This document shows positions 21,701 through 36,700 of a DNA stretch of 45,035 nt, one piece after another; position 1 is the stretch's first letter, and each line of letters starts with the position of its first letter. The DNA is taken from positions 307,517 through 352,551 of the forward strand of contig NW_019091466.1 of the NCBI RefSeq assembly GCF_001949145.1. The letters run 5' to 3'. The notes beneath the pieces were generated by a model. The model searched no databases. It saw only the letters and a program-made list of their open reading frames with translations, and was not told where the DNA came from. A program made the position numbers and the translations under genes. The stretch comes from Acanthaster planci. Taxonomy: Eukaryota; Echinodermata; Asteroidea; Valvatida; Acanthasteridae.

Positions 21701-24700
21701 AGAGCCTCGGTTTCGATGCAGATATGTGCAGACGGCGCTTATGTGAAATCCCTCTATCTGGGCTCTTTTTACAAGGCTGCAGGCCTCGCTGAAATACTCA
21801 GGCGTCAATAGATTTTGTCTGTCAGGCTAGAGTGGCACCAGACAGTCCTTCACGTGTTTGTAAGTGTTCAGTGAATGAAGATGGGAATTTTTAAAGAATT
21901 TTGAAAACAGAAAAAAAATGATCAATATCCCGGCCCAGCATCATCAACATTGATAACTGCCCTTGGCAGCAAGTGGTTAATCTTACAACTGCTCAAATGT
22001 AACCCATGCTGTGAAAATGATTCATAAAGTCATTTTTCAGTTATCATGTTTCAGCCTAGAAAGTGCAAACTGAGCTCCATGTTTTGATGGATCAGTCATC
22101 TTGGCATCCTGATCAAAATGAACACTTTGTGGCTGAAAAATTTTGACTGTTCCTATTGATTTCCATAGTGCAATATTCCTATAAAGTGATTCTAACCACT
22201 TTTTACTCAGTTTTACAGCGCAGATAACATAATAAACATTTATGTTTTATACAAGTTTTAACTAAAAATTGCCGTTATTGTTTCTCACTGTGATGTAACT
22301 CACAAAAGAAAATTTGGATTCAATTAGTGCTTTTATGGATTTTTTTGTGTCATGTACAGTCCTGTAAATGATACATTCTGATTTGCATCTTTGTATTGGC
22401 ACTGCCAAATTGCATGCCAATTCAGAAATTTCTTCATCTGTTAAAAGGACTACTATTTTGAATTTATTATTTCTGTAAAATCATTTTGTGTGATGGGCCC
22501 AGTGGAACAGCTGCATTACAAGAGATTTGAAAGTTGTGTGGTTGAGAAAAACAGTGTTGGTTGCTTCTGGTGGCATCATGCATGAAGTAATGCTTAAGAT
22601 GTCAGATATTGTTTTCAATACCGTATATATCTTCCTTCAGTTAGTGAGGTTGTGAAATATTTAGGTTCCAGAGAAATGTATATGTACATGTACCCTACCG
22701 GCACCAGTTTGCAGCAGACTGGTGATGAGGAGTGCATACTGCTCAAAATATGGAGTCTACTTAGCTCTTTTCAGAATCCTGTGTACCGGTACTTACAAAA
22801 AAGATACTTCCTACTGGTGGTACTGCTAGGTACATGTACTTCATAGTAGCATTGTAGCAACATCAATAGTAAGACTGTGCTTACCACACACATGGACTAA
22901 TCCTTCTGTGGACTGGACAGTTAGGATGTACAGTCATTTAGTTTCGTAACACAACTGTATGCTGTGTTGCACCCAATTAATGAAAATTTTTATTATTGGT
23001 TTATTTAAAAAGACTTGTAATCACAAGGGTGAATTATAGTCAATTTCATGAATACAAATAAATACATTGGCATAAAATCCATTTGAAATCACCCCTCCTC
23101 CAAAAATAATTACCCAAGGTTGGAGAAAAATAACACTGGCTGAAACCCAAAATATACATGTCCTGAACATCATTTAAAGAAATAAAAGGATAATAACAAA
23201 ATTACGGCTCCAGGATGGATTAAAAATCTGTGAAAAAGTAACGTGACAGGATTAAGAAGAAAGAAAAACCAAAGATAAAAGGTATGTTTACTTAGATACA
23301 AGAATTATAAAAAGCCAATTACAGGCCCATTGCATGTCATAAGGACAGAAATGCAAGTCTTGTCACAAGCTTGTCCACAAAACAAAGGGCAAACTTAAAA
23401 AGATGTGTTTTGGCATTTTCCTAATCCACAGATTAGATATCCAGTGTACTCTCGTGTTGTATCTACATGTACTTCAAAACATGATGCTTTGCGGTGATCA
23501 TGAAACCAACATGTCCCTTGTGACATCTAATGTTTGTTAAGTTGTACAAGTATTCAAAAACAATTCAGTGCAAAAGTAAAAATGTGTCATTCTTTTACTG
23601 AGCACATTATTATGCAAAAATTGTAAATGAAATGTACTTGTTCACAAAAAGTGACAATGGTACCAACTTTTTCCAATTTAGGTTTTGTATTGAATTGCCA
23701 AGAAGGAAGTATGTATNNNNNNNNNNNNNNNNNNNNNNNNNNNNNNNNNNNNNNNNNNNNNNNNNNNNNNNNNNNNNNNNNNNNNNNNNNNNNNNNNNNN
23801 NNNNNNNNNNNNNNNNNNNNNNNNNNNNNNNNNNNNNNNNNNNNNNNNNNNNNNNNNNNNNNNNNNNNNTGTGTTTGCTTGGCATATGATACAGCCTTTG
23901 ATTTGCATATGAATTTATCATCTAATGCAGATATAATGTAATAGCTGAAGATTGGGCTAATATCAATAAATGTGTACAGTTTTGGTTTTTGTAATTTGTT
24001 TCCCTTGAAGTATAAGTTGGAAACATTCACTGAAAAGCGGACAACTGCATGGGCTTCAGAACCATTCAGAGGTATGTAACATGAATAATGACTGAAAGCC
24101 ATACATGTACATTTCAGACTGAATGTATGAAATTGAGCCATGGAATGTGAGAAGCATTTAACTAATTTTAGTTTAGATAATGCTCTGGTTATAGCAAAAC
24201 TGAACATTTCTTTGTTGGAAAAACAGTTGCCAAAGCTCTTTACCAGTAACACTGGCTTCACATTAAATATACTTGAACTGTGTCTCACAGATAAATTTAT
24301 TTATGATGTAACACTTGCAAAAACTAACTGAATAATTCGTACGTTGTTTTAAGGAATATACCTGTAAATCGATAACTTTTTCCATTCTTATAATTCATGT
24401 ATGATTAGAACTTGTGATAGCATTGGTGTACAATGGCATGTTTTTATCAGGGCAAATGATTGATGGGCCTGCTAATGGACCTGCCCCTGGGCCATGGGAT
24501 ATGCAGTGCAACCCCCCTGCTAAATTCAAGAACCACAAAACAGGCGTGGAAGTTCCCCATACTGCATCTGTTAAGGTAAGCCTCTAAGTCATCTTTCATA
24601 CATAGGCCGTGTCTAAACGGGCTTCCACAGCTACGGCTAGGTCTATTGTCTACGCGGCTCCATGCATTTCTAATTGAGTGAAGACCTAGACCTAGTTCTA

Positions 24701-27700
24701 GACGAGATTCGGATGCAGCCATAGCTGGGAACAAGTCTCCCACTGTGATGCCAGCAGTTCATTTTTTGAAACGATTCACAGTGTTGGAATCTCACTTACA
24801 CCACATTACATTGCATATAAGTTGCAAAGCTGTTCATGACACTTTTCACTTAAGTTACATGCATGTACATGTAACATGTACATATAAGTCTGTGATTTGT
24901 GCAGCAAATTGTGACATTATTTAAGCCGTCATGTTGGTTTCAAACTAGATTTTGTCCACCATTAGCTGAATTCACACTGTCTTTTCAGTGTAGTATGAGA
25001 GTTACGACAAAAATCCTAAGCTTATTCAGGTGAGATTTAAACCTACTTTACAGTGGAACGTCATTATAACGAACACGATGGGATCCACACAAAATGTTTG
25101 GTATAGTGATCGTTCAGTATAGCAATTTTCAGCTAGGGATGCATGCACCCTTCTGAACTCCAGCCCATATCCAAATGTGTGCTAGCCTGCCCCACAAAAT
25201 GTACCAGTGTGTGAGGATTTAGGGCCAAAACTTGTACGCTAAAAAGCTATGAAAAAAAAAAAGCTTCAGCATTTATAAAAAAGTTAATCTCCTTTCATGT
25301 GTCACCTTTCACTGGAGGTACAATTGCGACATGAAATCAAGTTTTCCTTGTGTCATTGCTTAAAGCTTGCATGTGGCACATAGGAATGGTTATACAGGTT
25401 CCTGTTGGTAAAATGGCACTTAGATATCAAAATGGGTGGTGCTGGGAACCAGTAGCACAGGAGGTGCAATTATGCATATGTCCGAAGTCAGCAACAATAT
25501 GTCAGTTAAACAATTGGAAACAATCAAAACTAGCGAGATGTTTATCAAAAATTTCTGCAAGTCGAGTATCAAATGCAAGTGTCTATCTGCCTATTTATTT
25601 CCTGTTTGGTGTTTTGTTTTTTTTTCTTATTTTTCTCTTTCAAAAGTGTAGATAGAGCTAATTCAGCAACTGCCATGCCGAAAAACATTGTCAGCACCTA
25701 TTCTTATAAGACTTCCAGCCTACTCAAACCCAGCTGACACTTTTGTTTATTATTATTGGCATACAGAATGTACCTCAGTGGCAAGACATTCCAAAAGTTG
25801 GCAAATGCAACTTTGAGAATTTGGGAGTTCAGTGAAATACAAACAAATGGTAGCTTAGCTTTAAAGTTTTGCTGCCAGCATGACAAAATAGAGCCCAAAG
25901 TAAATGTGTTTGAAAAATGATGGCATTCTCCCATCGAGTGACATTCTCCATTTTTGACTTGTTTGGACTTGTTGCATTATAGCTCTTCACCCTATAGTTA
26001 TATAGTTACCTCTAACCACGCACTTCTCTCCCTCATTTTCTTCGTCCTCACTTTACCCTTCTCCGGGGAACAGTGCTATTCTGCATATTTAGTGACTGTT
26101 TGGGGTAGCATGAAAGCAGAAGACTCCTCACCTACAGAAACTGAGATCTGGTTTGAATACCTACCCCAAACAGTCGGATCCCTTCCATCCTGCCCACTGT
26201 TAGCTCTGACGGTCTTATACCGAAAAAGGACAAACATGGCGCCTCCTCCGCTGTGCATCATGAGTCTAGAGGGCGCACTTCAGTTGATCAAGTTTTTAGT
26301 GAATAGAATCAGGCACAAGGGAAATCTATGTATTTAGTGTTTGGAGTAGGTATTCAATAGCAGACTTCACCCACATTTCTGTGGGGGAAGACTTTGCCAC
26401 ACATCTGGCTAGCATCATTTATTTGTAGGATTAGGAACACACAGACCCTAAATAATGCAGTCTTATAAAAATACATAAATGAATGTTCCTCTTTTCATTG
26501 ACATGACGATTTTAATATCTAGAAAAGAAATTAATTTTAAAAACAGCATTGAATTCAATGTTGGCCTCTCTACCTTGCTGCCTGATGTTCCCTCAATTTG
26601 ATACTGGTGCACAGCACAGCAGCACTGTTGAAAACTGAGTTCCAGTCTGACTTCTGCCGAATTGCAAACATAGCAAGGACAGAAAGTAATAATAACTCAA
26701 TCCTCCATGACTCTTTATCACTTACCTTCAGTGATAATTGATGTAACTAGTGGGGGAAAATTTACATAAAAAATTTATTCTTTATCTCTTTCCTGTGCCC
26801 AGTTCAGACCGTGTACGGCAAAACTTGTTAACGTGGTTGTTGCAGGAATTGTAGAAAGGTGTTGTTGTGCATGATGTTCATTGAAGTTACCACATTCCAC
26901 GTGTCGGAGTGTGCAGAGGATATGTAAATGCGTTCTCTATCAACATTGGAACATTCATGATTTCATATAACATTGGCTGCATTGGGCAAGCTGAAGATAC
27001 ACTGAAATGCATGCATACTGTATGTGTTTGTGTGATTGTAGGGGCCTATTAAGCAATATGTGCCAGTACCATGTACGTGTTTCATGATTTCATATCCAGA
27101 TCACACAAGCACAAGGAATACAAACTTCAGGGACTCCTTTTCATTAATCATGGTGTAATTTTTGAAATACCGGTAAGGCAAACTTTAAATATCGGCACAG
27201 CGCTCCAAATTTTAAAACGTGACAACCAGTCCTGAAACCCAGGGGACTGCTTTGTTTGAACAGTGGGAGTCAAAACTTGGCAGACTACTTCCATAAATTG
27301 AAGAACACTGAGGTGGACATGAGATCTTTGTATGCCAACAGTTGCACTTACATGTACCAAGCCAGTGCATCAACAGTTTATCATAGTGTCTAATTTCCAG
27401 CAGTACATCTCCCCACAGCAACCTAATATTATGGTAAAAATATCTACCCTAAAGTAGGAGATTGGCATGGGAAGAGAGTCATTGACTGTGGTGAGTGACA
27501 CTCAAGCCTAAAATGAGCTGTGGAGAGAGCGCTTCTTCCACCTGTGCATGTACACACTCTGAATTGTTAAAATGTATACTTTTTGATCATCAAAATTGCC
27601 ACTTGTGACCGGGTTGGGACAAGTGAGCGGGTTGGGACCTTTCACAAAAGACTTCGCACTGTGGTGTGTGCAAGCTGTGATCTACAGAAGGTTGTAAGTC

Positions 27701-30700
27701 GGATATGGTAATCAGAAACTGATATTTGTTTGACAATTGCTTGTCAGTTTTTTCATTGTGTTCATGTTATGTGTTTTTCCATAGCCATGCCATGACTGTG
27801 TGGGTATTGGACGCAAACGTTGCCACTCATGTCATGGAGATGGTAATGTAAGTCACTTCCAGTCTTTTCTCTTTGACATTTTCTGTTGATAATCTTAAGA
27901 TGGGCAGCTTGCTTGTGTGTATACATGTAACTTCAGGCCTGTTGTGACAAAAAAACTAACAAGTTATCTTCAGTGCCTGGATGGTTGAAATAGACCCCCT
28001 GTCCAATATATGGATAAGAATCTGGTGTTCATCTGATTTACATATAAACTGTATTTTGTACACTATAGTGGATAATTGGAACTGACAAATACAGGACATG
28101 TTACATGTAAGACATGCCTGTACCATACGTGTACTGAATTAAGCGATGCTACCTGTGTAAACTTTGTTTGGTTGTGGCAGATGATTTGGCCAACAAAGAT
28201 TTTAGAGGATTTTTTAAAGACAGCTTTACAGTTTTTTGAAAGATACAGATCCAAATCCCCTTTCACTTTTTAGCATCTAAACTTGCTTGAAAGTGCTCAA
28301 TCGCAGCCATTAACTTTGAGTGCCTATCAGCTGTTAAATGAATAAAGTGGACAATTGTCATTTCATTTTGTAAACTTGGTTTTACTGTAGACTCGTTGCC
28401 ACCACTGTAATGGTAGTGGACATGTCCACAGTCCTCTCCTACATGATGACGACCATCATGGACACCATGGACACCACGGACACCATGGACACCATGGACA
28501 CCATCACCATGACAACCATATTGAGTGCACATGGTGCCATGGCACTGGCCATCAGAAGTAAGTTCATGCTATATGGCATACATGTACAGTACAGGTCAGA
28601 TTTTTAGCGGACACATACAGGTACATGTAAACAGGAACTGTGAGCCTGATAAGCTGTTCAATACATGCTTGTTTTTTTTTTGCATACATTGCTGGTTTGA
28701 TGCATAAGTCGGGCATCTGACCTTATCATGATGGATTTGTAACTGCAGACCACTACAAGGGATACCAACAGCGTGTGGTGAACAATTGCACATGTAGGGC
28801 CTTGGCTCTGGCTTTGTGCATGGTGTAATGAAAACACACAATGTAACAGTCACCTGAGCCAGCAGTGAACAGTCAGCAGAGTTGGTAGTGCACTAATTAA
28901 GTTAAATCATGTAGCGCTAGCCAACAAAATGACCATGGCGAACTATTGACATATCGTCAGTAGTCCACCTCGTGTGTTGGAAATACTACAACATTATTTT
29001 CAAATTTAAACGTTTAATTTAAACTTACAGGATCAATGAAATGACAATGACACTTTTCGTGGTTCTCCAGCTGATTTCATGAAACTTTACACAGTGGCAT
29101 AACTCCACTTTTGCCTCATTTTATCGTGTAAGTTGCGCAATAAATGAAGACCCATTTCACAAAACTTACGCATAGCATAAATGCATGACTTACGCAGCAA
29201 ATGATAGCATAACTTAAGCTGTCATTTTATGTGGCGTAACTTGCACCAAACGAAGCGAAAATGAACTATTTGACTAGATTAATGTGTTCAGTTAAGCCTC
29301 GTCATTGCTGAACTAAACAAGGCCTATACAAGAAACGAAAACTTTGTTGTAGAAGGTAATAAGAAACTTGTTTGGCTGTTACAAAACTGGGAGATTTTTT
29401 TGTCTGGTGTTGACCAAGAAAAAAATGAAAGTCTTTTCAAAATAGCGGGTGGAAGTGATTCAACAACTGTTTGATGACTGCTGTTACATTAGAATGGAAC
29501 AGTTGTCGTAAAAGCCGTTTTTGTCCTCCAAGAAATTTAAAAATGTGGTGCAGCTATGCAACTGTTTATGAAATCAATTGTAAGTGTATTGCGCACCTAC
29601 GGCATAAATTTGTGGTGCAAGGCTTACGTGTGGTTCATAGTTATGCCACGTTTCGTGAAATCAGCTGCTGGATCGGTTAAACCAATTCCAGATCCCATCA
29701 AAAACCTCTTCACAAATAAAATGTAACATCACAAGAAAGCCATTTTTCAGCCAGAACCATTATAACAAGCTGACTTTGTAATGAATTTCTTAATTAAGAA
29801 AATTAGTGCATGCATCAAATTCTAGTGACTTAAAAACACCGAACTTGCATAAATTTTGACTCGACTGTTTCAGCTGCACAGCAAGCTACCACTGATACAA
29901 TCCCCCAAGCCACACAGTAGACAATTACTTCAAATCTGTTATGCTTGTGTAGTTGAGTTCATCACATACTTATGTGTACTTGCTTATTCAATCCAAATCC
30001 GGGAAAAATATGCATTCATTTTCGGCCAATTTAAAAAACACTGCAAACTCTAAAAGTCATGTCGATTGAACAGAAATTAAGATGCATGAGTTTAGATGAC
30101 TGTTTAGTATGAAAAAGTGTGTGGAGTCATGAGTAGTGAGTGACCTACGACCCTGTAAATTTCGGTCAATTATTTTGGTTCCCATGTTTTTTGAGAGACC
30201 GTTTAAAATGTTGAAGTGTGAATCAGAAATCTGGCTGAAATTTCTTTTCTGGCAGTTTTTAGAACACTTTATTTAACAAAAAGCTTACATTTTACACGTA
30301 GTAATGTTTTTATTTCAAGAACTAGGAAAAATGCAGAAGTAGGAAAATGACTGTGATTATAATTTTGTATCGACGATGTCCTTACCCAAATTTTGCGGAG
30401 AAAGTAGACGATATTTGCTTCTTAATTTCACTGAAACAGAACTTAAGGCAGTTTAAACTGATAATTTCAAACCCTGTTCTCAATCTTATAATGATTGCAC
30501 CAACATTAAATGCCAAAATAAGATGTGTTGAAGAGCAATATAAAAATGTTTCTTCCATGATATGATAAAAGGTGTGACATCAACTATTTTACAGATCTCA
30601 TGAATTAATTTCTGAGTATATTCAGTTTTTCCTCTTAATGAAATAAATGCCTCCATTCTCTTTACATTTTACCTTTCCATTATTATTTGAAATTAACAAT

Positions 30701-33700
30701 TTATCAACTAAACAGTTTATTTTGTGAGTTCTTTTGAATACTGAATATCCGTGGTGTCAAAAACTTAGGCCTGATCTGAGGAGAATGTTGTCATGGTTTT
30801 CTCCAAATGCATCTGTCACACCTTTGTCAACCTGGAAAAAATTAAATGAAACAAGAGCTTATCTATCTGGCTACCAACAGAACAGCGTTCTCTTTCGCAT
30901 CCCTTTGTTAATTTGAACAACCAATCTACTGCAAAAACTTCATGGCGTAATTATTTCATTGTGACCATTTGGGTCCAAGGTTTCAACCTAATCAGGCATG
31001 TAATTCAAGAAATAACATGCTTTAAATAAAATGTAATTTGACGACTCCTGTGATGGCGTCATTATCACATCAGGACAGGTTGGTTGGGCAGGTTGGGCCA
31101 CTGCTCGAACCAAATCTTGTCTCGCACCCAAGCCAGAGCGCTGCACCTGCCCGCTTGGCAAAATCAGTTTTAACTCTGGAGTTGCCTTCAATTGAACAAG
31201 AGTTCGACTATGATCAGCATCCAATCAAAATTCATTTTGCATGGCCATTTATGATATCATTAGCCTAATATGGAATCTTAGGGCATGGCCACTGGAGACG
31301 GGTAAACATAATCCTAACTCTGACTGTACATAAGCACGATTGGATGTAGTGAGAATTTAGAATTGTGCAGCGGAAATGCTGTACTTTGCATGTTCTGGGT
31401 TGATTATTAGTGAANCAAACTATGGGACAATGAATCCCCCCCTCGCCTTTGTGTTGGTCATTGTTATACCGATATCTCAGGAATTCTTTTCAGACATTAA
31501 GGGGGGATGTGTTAAGTAACAATAGGCTGGAGTGTGTATAGGAATTGGACTTGTTGGGGGGGTACCCATCTGTGCGATGTCGTGCCTGGTATAGAATTCC
31601 CGCCATGTGGTTTTTACAACCATCGCGTGATGCGGGGCCATCATAACTTTACTGTACATGTTTGTACATGCACAGTACATTTACAGTATGTGTGTACACG
31701 CACATGTGCTGAGCACCAGTGCAGTGCAACTCGTTATCCATTTTTTGTTGTGTTTGCTATTTTATCACGTTTTCTTGCGTGCACTCCATGCGCTATCAAT
31801 GCCATGCCATGTTAAAGCCGAACATACAAACCGACCAGTTTGGTTAAGTTTGGTTGGAAAGGGCCATGTTCAACAATTTTTGGTTCGGTTCGGCTGCAGG
31901 ACTACGCAGGACTATTTTGTTTGGGGCCGTATTAAGGGGTCTACTTTTTCTGCCTTTTCCATCCATGGTTATGGGCGTGTGTGTCTGGAATATTCTTGTC
32001 AATACAACAACTTGAGAAATACTTCGCATATGAACTTCAAATTTGGTTAGCGGATTGCTGTTGATGATTTTTAGAAGCCTATTACATTTAGGACCAAAAG
32101 GTCAATGGTTAAGGTCACAGGAACTAAAACAAAAGAAATCTTGTCAGCTTGATAACTTGAAGAACACTTTGCGTGTAAGTTTCAAATTTGGTTGTGGATT
32201 CTTTGCGTAAGCCCACAAGCCTATTACATTAAAGTCTGAAAGATCAAGGGTAAAAATCACAATGGCTATAAAGCAAGACATTTTTGGTTGTGTTCCAAAA
32301 CTTAAAGATGCAAGTTTAGGCAAGAGCATGGTGGGGCATTTATGTTTGTCAACACATTCTTGTCTGAAGCAAAATTAATGTGACAGTTTGATTTTGCGCA
32401 GTTTATTAAGATTTTTATCACTGCATCCGTGTTTTCAAGGAAAAGTAAAAAACTAAATCAGTATCTTCATTGCTACTTGTGCAATCTGTCCGTTCACTAG
32501 CGATAAGGGCTGGATTAAACATTCCTTTTAAGCAGATGGTAGGTTTGCTTTTCAGTTTTAATTTTGCATTAAAGATTTTTAATCATTGGCAGTTTACATT
32601 TCTGAAATTTGCCATGTACCATCCAAAAGTTAAGAGTTGGCTTAGGATTATAATGCATCTTTTTTTTATCAAAATAGTATAAGCACTTCCATGTGGTCAT
32701 CACTGAAGTTATGGGGACATTTTTTAACCAAAATATTTAATTGTGGATATTACCTAGAGCTTTATACATGTAAAATATTGGTATTTTTACATTTGGATAT
32801 TTTTCCAACATACACTCACAACAATGTTATTGGGCTATTGTCTAGCACTGCTCAGGTCTTGGCCAATATATGTAAGTGGACCTTAATGTATACAACCAAC
32901 ATTATTTGCTTTTTGTACATGTGCATTAAGTAGTCCAGACTCATGAGAAGTTCTCAGTGTACTTTAGATACACAGAGATGCCGACCCTTCCAATTTCACC
33001 ATAAGGCTTCAACCGACTTTTAAATCCTTTCTAATTTCAAAACAAAGTGTCAGTTAAAAAAAAGATTACAAACATATTTGTGTTGATTTCATATGATGCC
33101 TGTCTTGGCATGATATTAAAACCAGTTCTGAGACAGGAATAATTGTTTGTCATAGTTGGTCTCATATTTTGTACCCCTGAAACTGACCAACCTTTACGCG
33201 TGTCCCATGCCATCAAACCAGCCATTATACACAGTGTACACACATGCGCTATACATCATGGGTTCAACTCATATGTATTTCATGCATGTGTTCCTGAAAC
33301 ATTGCTCGGGAATGCAGTTGGTGCATTACGTCACTGTTTATGCCAAAATTGTCAGTTACAACCCATGCCAAATTAGAGTAGCTTCTGTTTTGTCATTTCA
33401 CCATTGGCAATTTTCTATTTAATATCCAAAGATTCGTAAGGCATTTGAAAAATGGCCCAATTTATTATGATACTGAGTGCAATGGCCAGCAGAATCCTCA
33501 ACTGGTACAAAGGTACTTTGCAAACTTAAGTGTATACCAGTACTTGTCGCGCTGTGCAACATAGTGATTAGAATCAGTGTGAAGAGTGTTATCTACAAAA
33601 TTTAAACTGTGCTTGCCCACCACATGTGTTGCTAAAGAATTGACAGCAATATTGCCACAATCTTTGACTTTTTAGAATAGTTTTGATTCGTTATCTTTTC

Positions 33701-36700
33701 AGTAGAGTCTAAGGGAACATTTTTGTTATACTAAGTATGTGCGTGACGCCTCGTACGTATCAGTACTGGTTATACTGTAAGCATTCATACCAAAATACAG
33801 TACAATAAAGTTTGTTTTTTGGGGGAGACCTTACAGATTCCTCATCCTCAGTGTTGGTATCTCAGTATACAGCTAATACATGTAAATGCTCTCAACCATG
33901 CAGTATAAGATACCATATATGTTGTTTGTAACTTACCCAATAGGTGTCAAAAATGTCATGGTCATGGACAAGTGACTTGTGGTAACTGTGCTGGGACTGG
34001 CAACCTTAAAGTTTTTATCAAGCTCACCATTGAGTGGTAAGTTGTACTTACTTGAGCACGAGACAATTTTCTTTAAAGTGTAGATTATTCATAGAAATGA
34101 AGAGTTGTGGTAAAACTAAAACCTGGTGACAAGTATTTTATGATACAGACGTAAGAATCCTGGTGGACTTGCTTTACGTGCACTGCACAAGGGCAGTAAA
34201 TGCAGTGTATGAACTTGACGAGATCAACTTTAAGCGGGTAATGCTACACATACAACATACAAATGTTGTTTGTGTGTAGGGGTCCATGGTATTTTGTACA
34301 CCCAAGGGGGCAAATGGGACGTGAAATGAAGTTGAGGATGCCAATTGTCTACAAAACTTGCAAACTCTGTCTCAACAGGCAACAAGGATTTTGTTTATAG
34401 CATGGTAACAAATTCGATGAATGCAAAGGAAAGTGAAACACATTTTGATGTGTCGCAATGTAGTTCATAAAAATTGTGTTCACCAACAATGTTTAGTTTA
34501 AAAGATATTTCTGAAAAACTTTTCCAGTAAGGAAGCTAATTCTGTCATGGGTAGCATCTAAAACTGGAGAATCTCCCCTGTCATGCATGTGGTGATGAGG
34601 AATTCAGAACTGCCGCATTCGCATATGCAAAGATTATTCCATATTTTGCTTTGTGCTGATTGCTGTCCTGCACGAAAATCAAATCTCTGTTCTCATTTTT
34701 GGAATGAAAGAAAATCTGTTAACCAAAGATGTCAACTGCTGATATAATAGTGAAATTATGGCAAAGTTGGCTCAGTAAGAAACATAAATCAACAATATAA
34801 ACAAAAATGGCAGTTGCAGCAGAAATAGTGCCTCATTGTCTCATAGAGCACATCTCACATACATGAACTAAGTAACCGTGCGGCTGTACAACCTATTACC
34901 CAAGGTCATGCTACCCAAATGCAGTGGAAACAAAATGTCAACCATGGATTAGGTCAAGGTAATGTACCTGTGGGATACCACAGTACTCATCACTCAAATT
35001 CTTGCATCTGAGAAATGAATGTTTGTGGCATATCACATGAACGATTCTTGACCAGTAAAAACTGTTATCTATAACCATGGTATAACAAAACATTTTGTTT
35101 GAGTTACTGTAGGGGAATAAAAAGTCAGACAGGAGAATGAAAAGTTGAACAGTAACAGCAGATGATTAGGTTGGGACAGACACTTAATTAAAAAAAACAT
35201 GCATTTGAATGAGCTCTTAATATTGTAATACATAACAGGTTCAACCACCTGAGTGATAGTATTGTGGAAAGAACCTCTCTACCTGATGAGCTGATTCGAG
35301 GTGTAACAGGAGAAGTTGCTTTTACTGAAGAGCAACCACGGGTAAGTTTGTTTCTGGAAATACTCATTGCAGTTAATGATAGTTAATATTCCCAGAATGG
35401 TTTAGATGCTTTAATAAATACATATGAAGTGTGGTAACTTAGGTCTGCTTTGTAAACAGTACAATTTAAAATTTATACCTCCGTGGCTAGATTTCCTTGG
35501 ATTGCAAACTGTAAATTTCAAGAGTCACACTTGTAACAGCTGTACCAACGTGTGAAGACACGACAAATGTCGCAACCCCATCCTTGTTTCCTATTGTAGG
35601 AAACATTTCATTCATGTTGCCCATACATCCTGGGTATGAGGCTGTGTTTATGTGGTTTAACTGGAACACACCAACAAGTGTTGGGCTCGAAGCGGTACAC
35701 AACCTACGTTAGTAATGAACAGGACGCAATTGCAATCACAGTGAGAAACGTCTGCAAATTTAATTCATGGCAACAGCTGCAGATTCCTAGGGCATTCTAT
35801 ATTTATAGATGGGTTATTTTTAATTGATTGGGGCAACTGGGCAAACTAAAACTGTTGGCAGGGCAGTGATAGAGCAGTATCAGTGTGCATACTTGTAATT
35901 GCTCAGGACACCACATTACAAATGTTACCATAAACTAAGATGACTACAAAATACATGATCTGTTAGTTATTCAACTGAACATATGTACAAACATTCAGGA
36001 GGCAGAACAACATCAAATTCAAACACAACAGGAAAATAGTCCAACCACATTTCTAATAGTCATTACAGACCTTTGAATTCGTTATTGTCCTGTCACATTT
36101 TGGTGTCTCATTTACAACCGTTTACAACCATCATGTTTAGTCCTCATAAAAATGTGGTGAGTGTGTTTATGTTAACAATATTGAGGTCCACATTAGATAC
36201 ATTTCTTTTGGGACTACTCATCCTGATTTATTTTTAAGCAGGTTTCATAAACCCAGTCTCACATCTCTCCACTATTAAATAGTTAAAGATGTGTAACAAT
36301 ATTAATATAAGGCGAGCAACACAAGAACATGTACATGTATTGCTTTATGCACATTCTCCATATGATGAGTGTAAATGATGTATTGCATAGTGCATTTCAT
36401 TTGCTGTGTGAATCCTGCATCTTCAATTAACAGGCATAAAAACATGCCTGCGCGTACTCATATTCCAAAAAAGATGTACACTGAATCCAAAAGAAGTGGG
36501 TTAAGCAGATGCGGTGATGTGGGCATTTCTAGGATTCTTAACAGGAATATTTGATGTAAGTAAATGCTTGAAGTAACACTTTATTGATCTGGATTCAAAC
36601 AATTTGTCCTACTAGGTCTGGCCAATCAATCATTTCCCTGATCAAACCATCAATCAGGCATCCAAGCAATTGGTGCAGCAGCATACAACTGGATTTCCCT

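Larger units (their letters stand above)
20892..24010 (+). other. SSUH2 intron 3 with assembly gap
   Basis: 3119 bases including the N gap. A GC-richer, CpG-containing block at about 20930-21830 interrupts the AT-rich intron. Confidence 0.75.
24576..27784 (+). other. SSUH2 intron 5
   Basis: 3209 bases, GT-AG. Holds a pogo-like terminus (25054-25130) and inverted repeats (26094-26360). No coding exon is needed by the family alignment. Confidence 0.75.
28558..33943 (+). other. SSUH2 intron 7
   Basis: 5386 bases, GT-AG. Carries a TIR element (29064-29676), a tandem pair (32011-32300) and one N at 31415. No exon recognised. Confidence 0.8.

Noticed and set aside
23587-24288. A 233-codon - strand open frame
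   Set aside because: It runs through the 153-base N gap, where stops cannot be seen, and overlaps SSUH2 exon 4 on the other strand.
24600-24730. GTCTAAACGGGCTTCC...CTAGACCTAGTTCTAGACGAG as a possible Harbinger-like MITE
   Set aside because: Inverted matches are short and inconsistent; ends could not be set.
25954-26337. A 127-codon + strand frame in intron 5
   Set aside because: It spans the inverted CTACCCCAAACA repeats and has no domain.
28263-28532. A - strand frame with HGVHGVRGVHGVHDG repeats
   Set aside because: It is the antisense shadow of the (Gly-His-His) repeat of SSUH2 exon 7.
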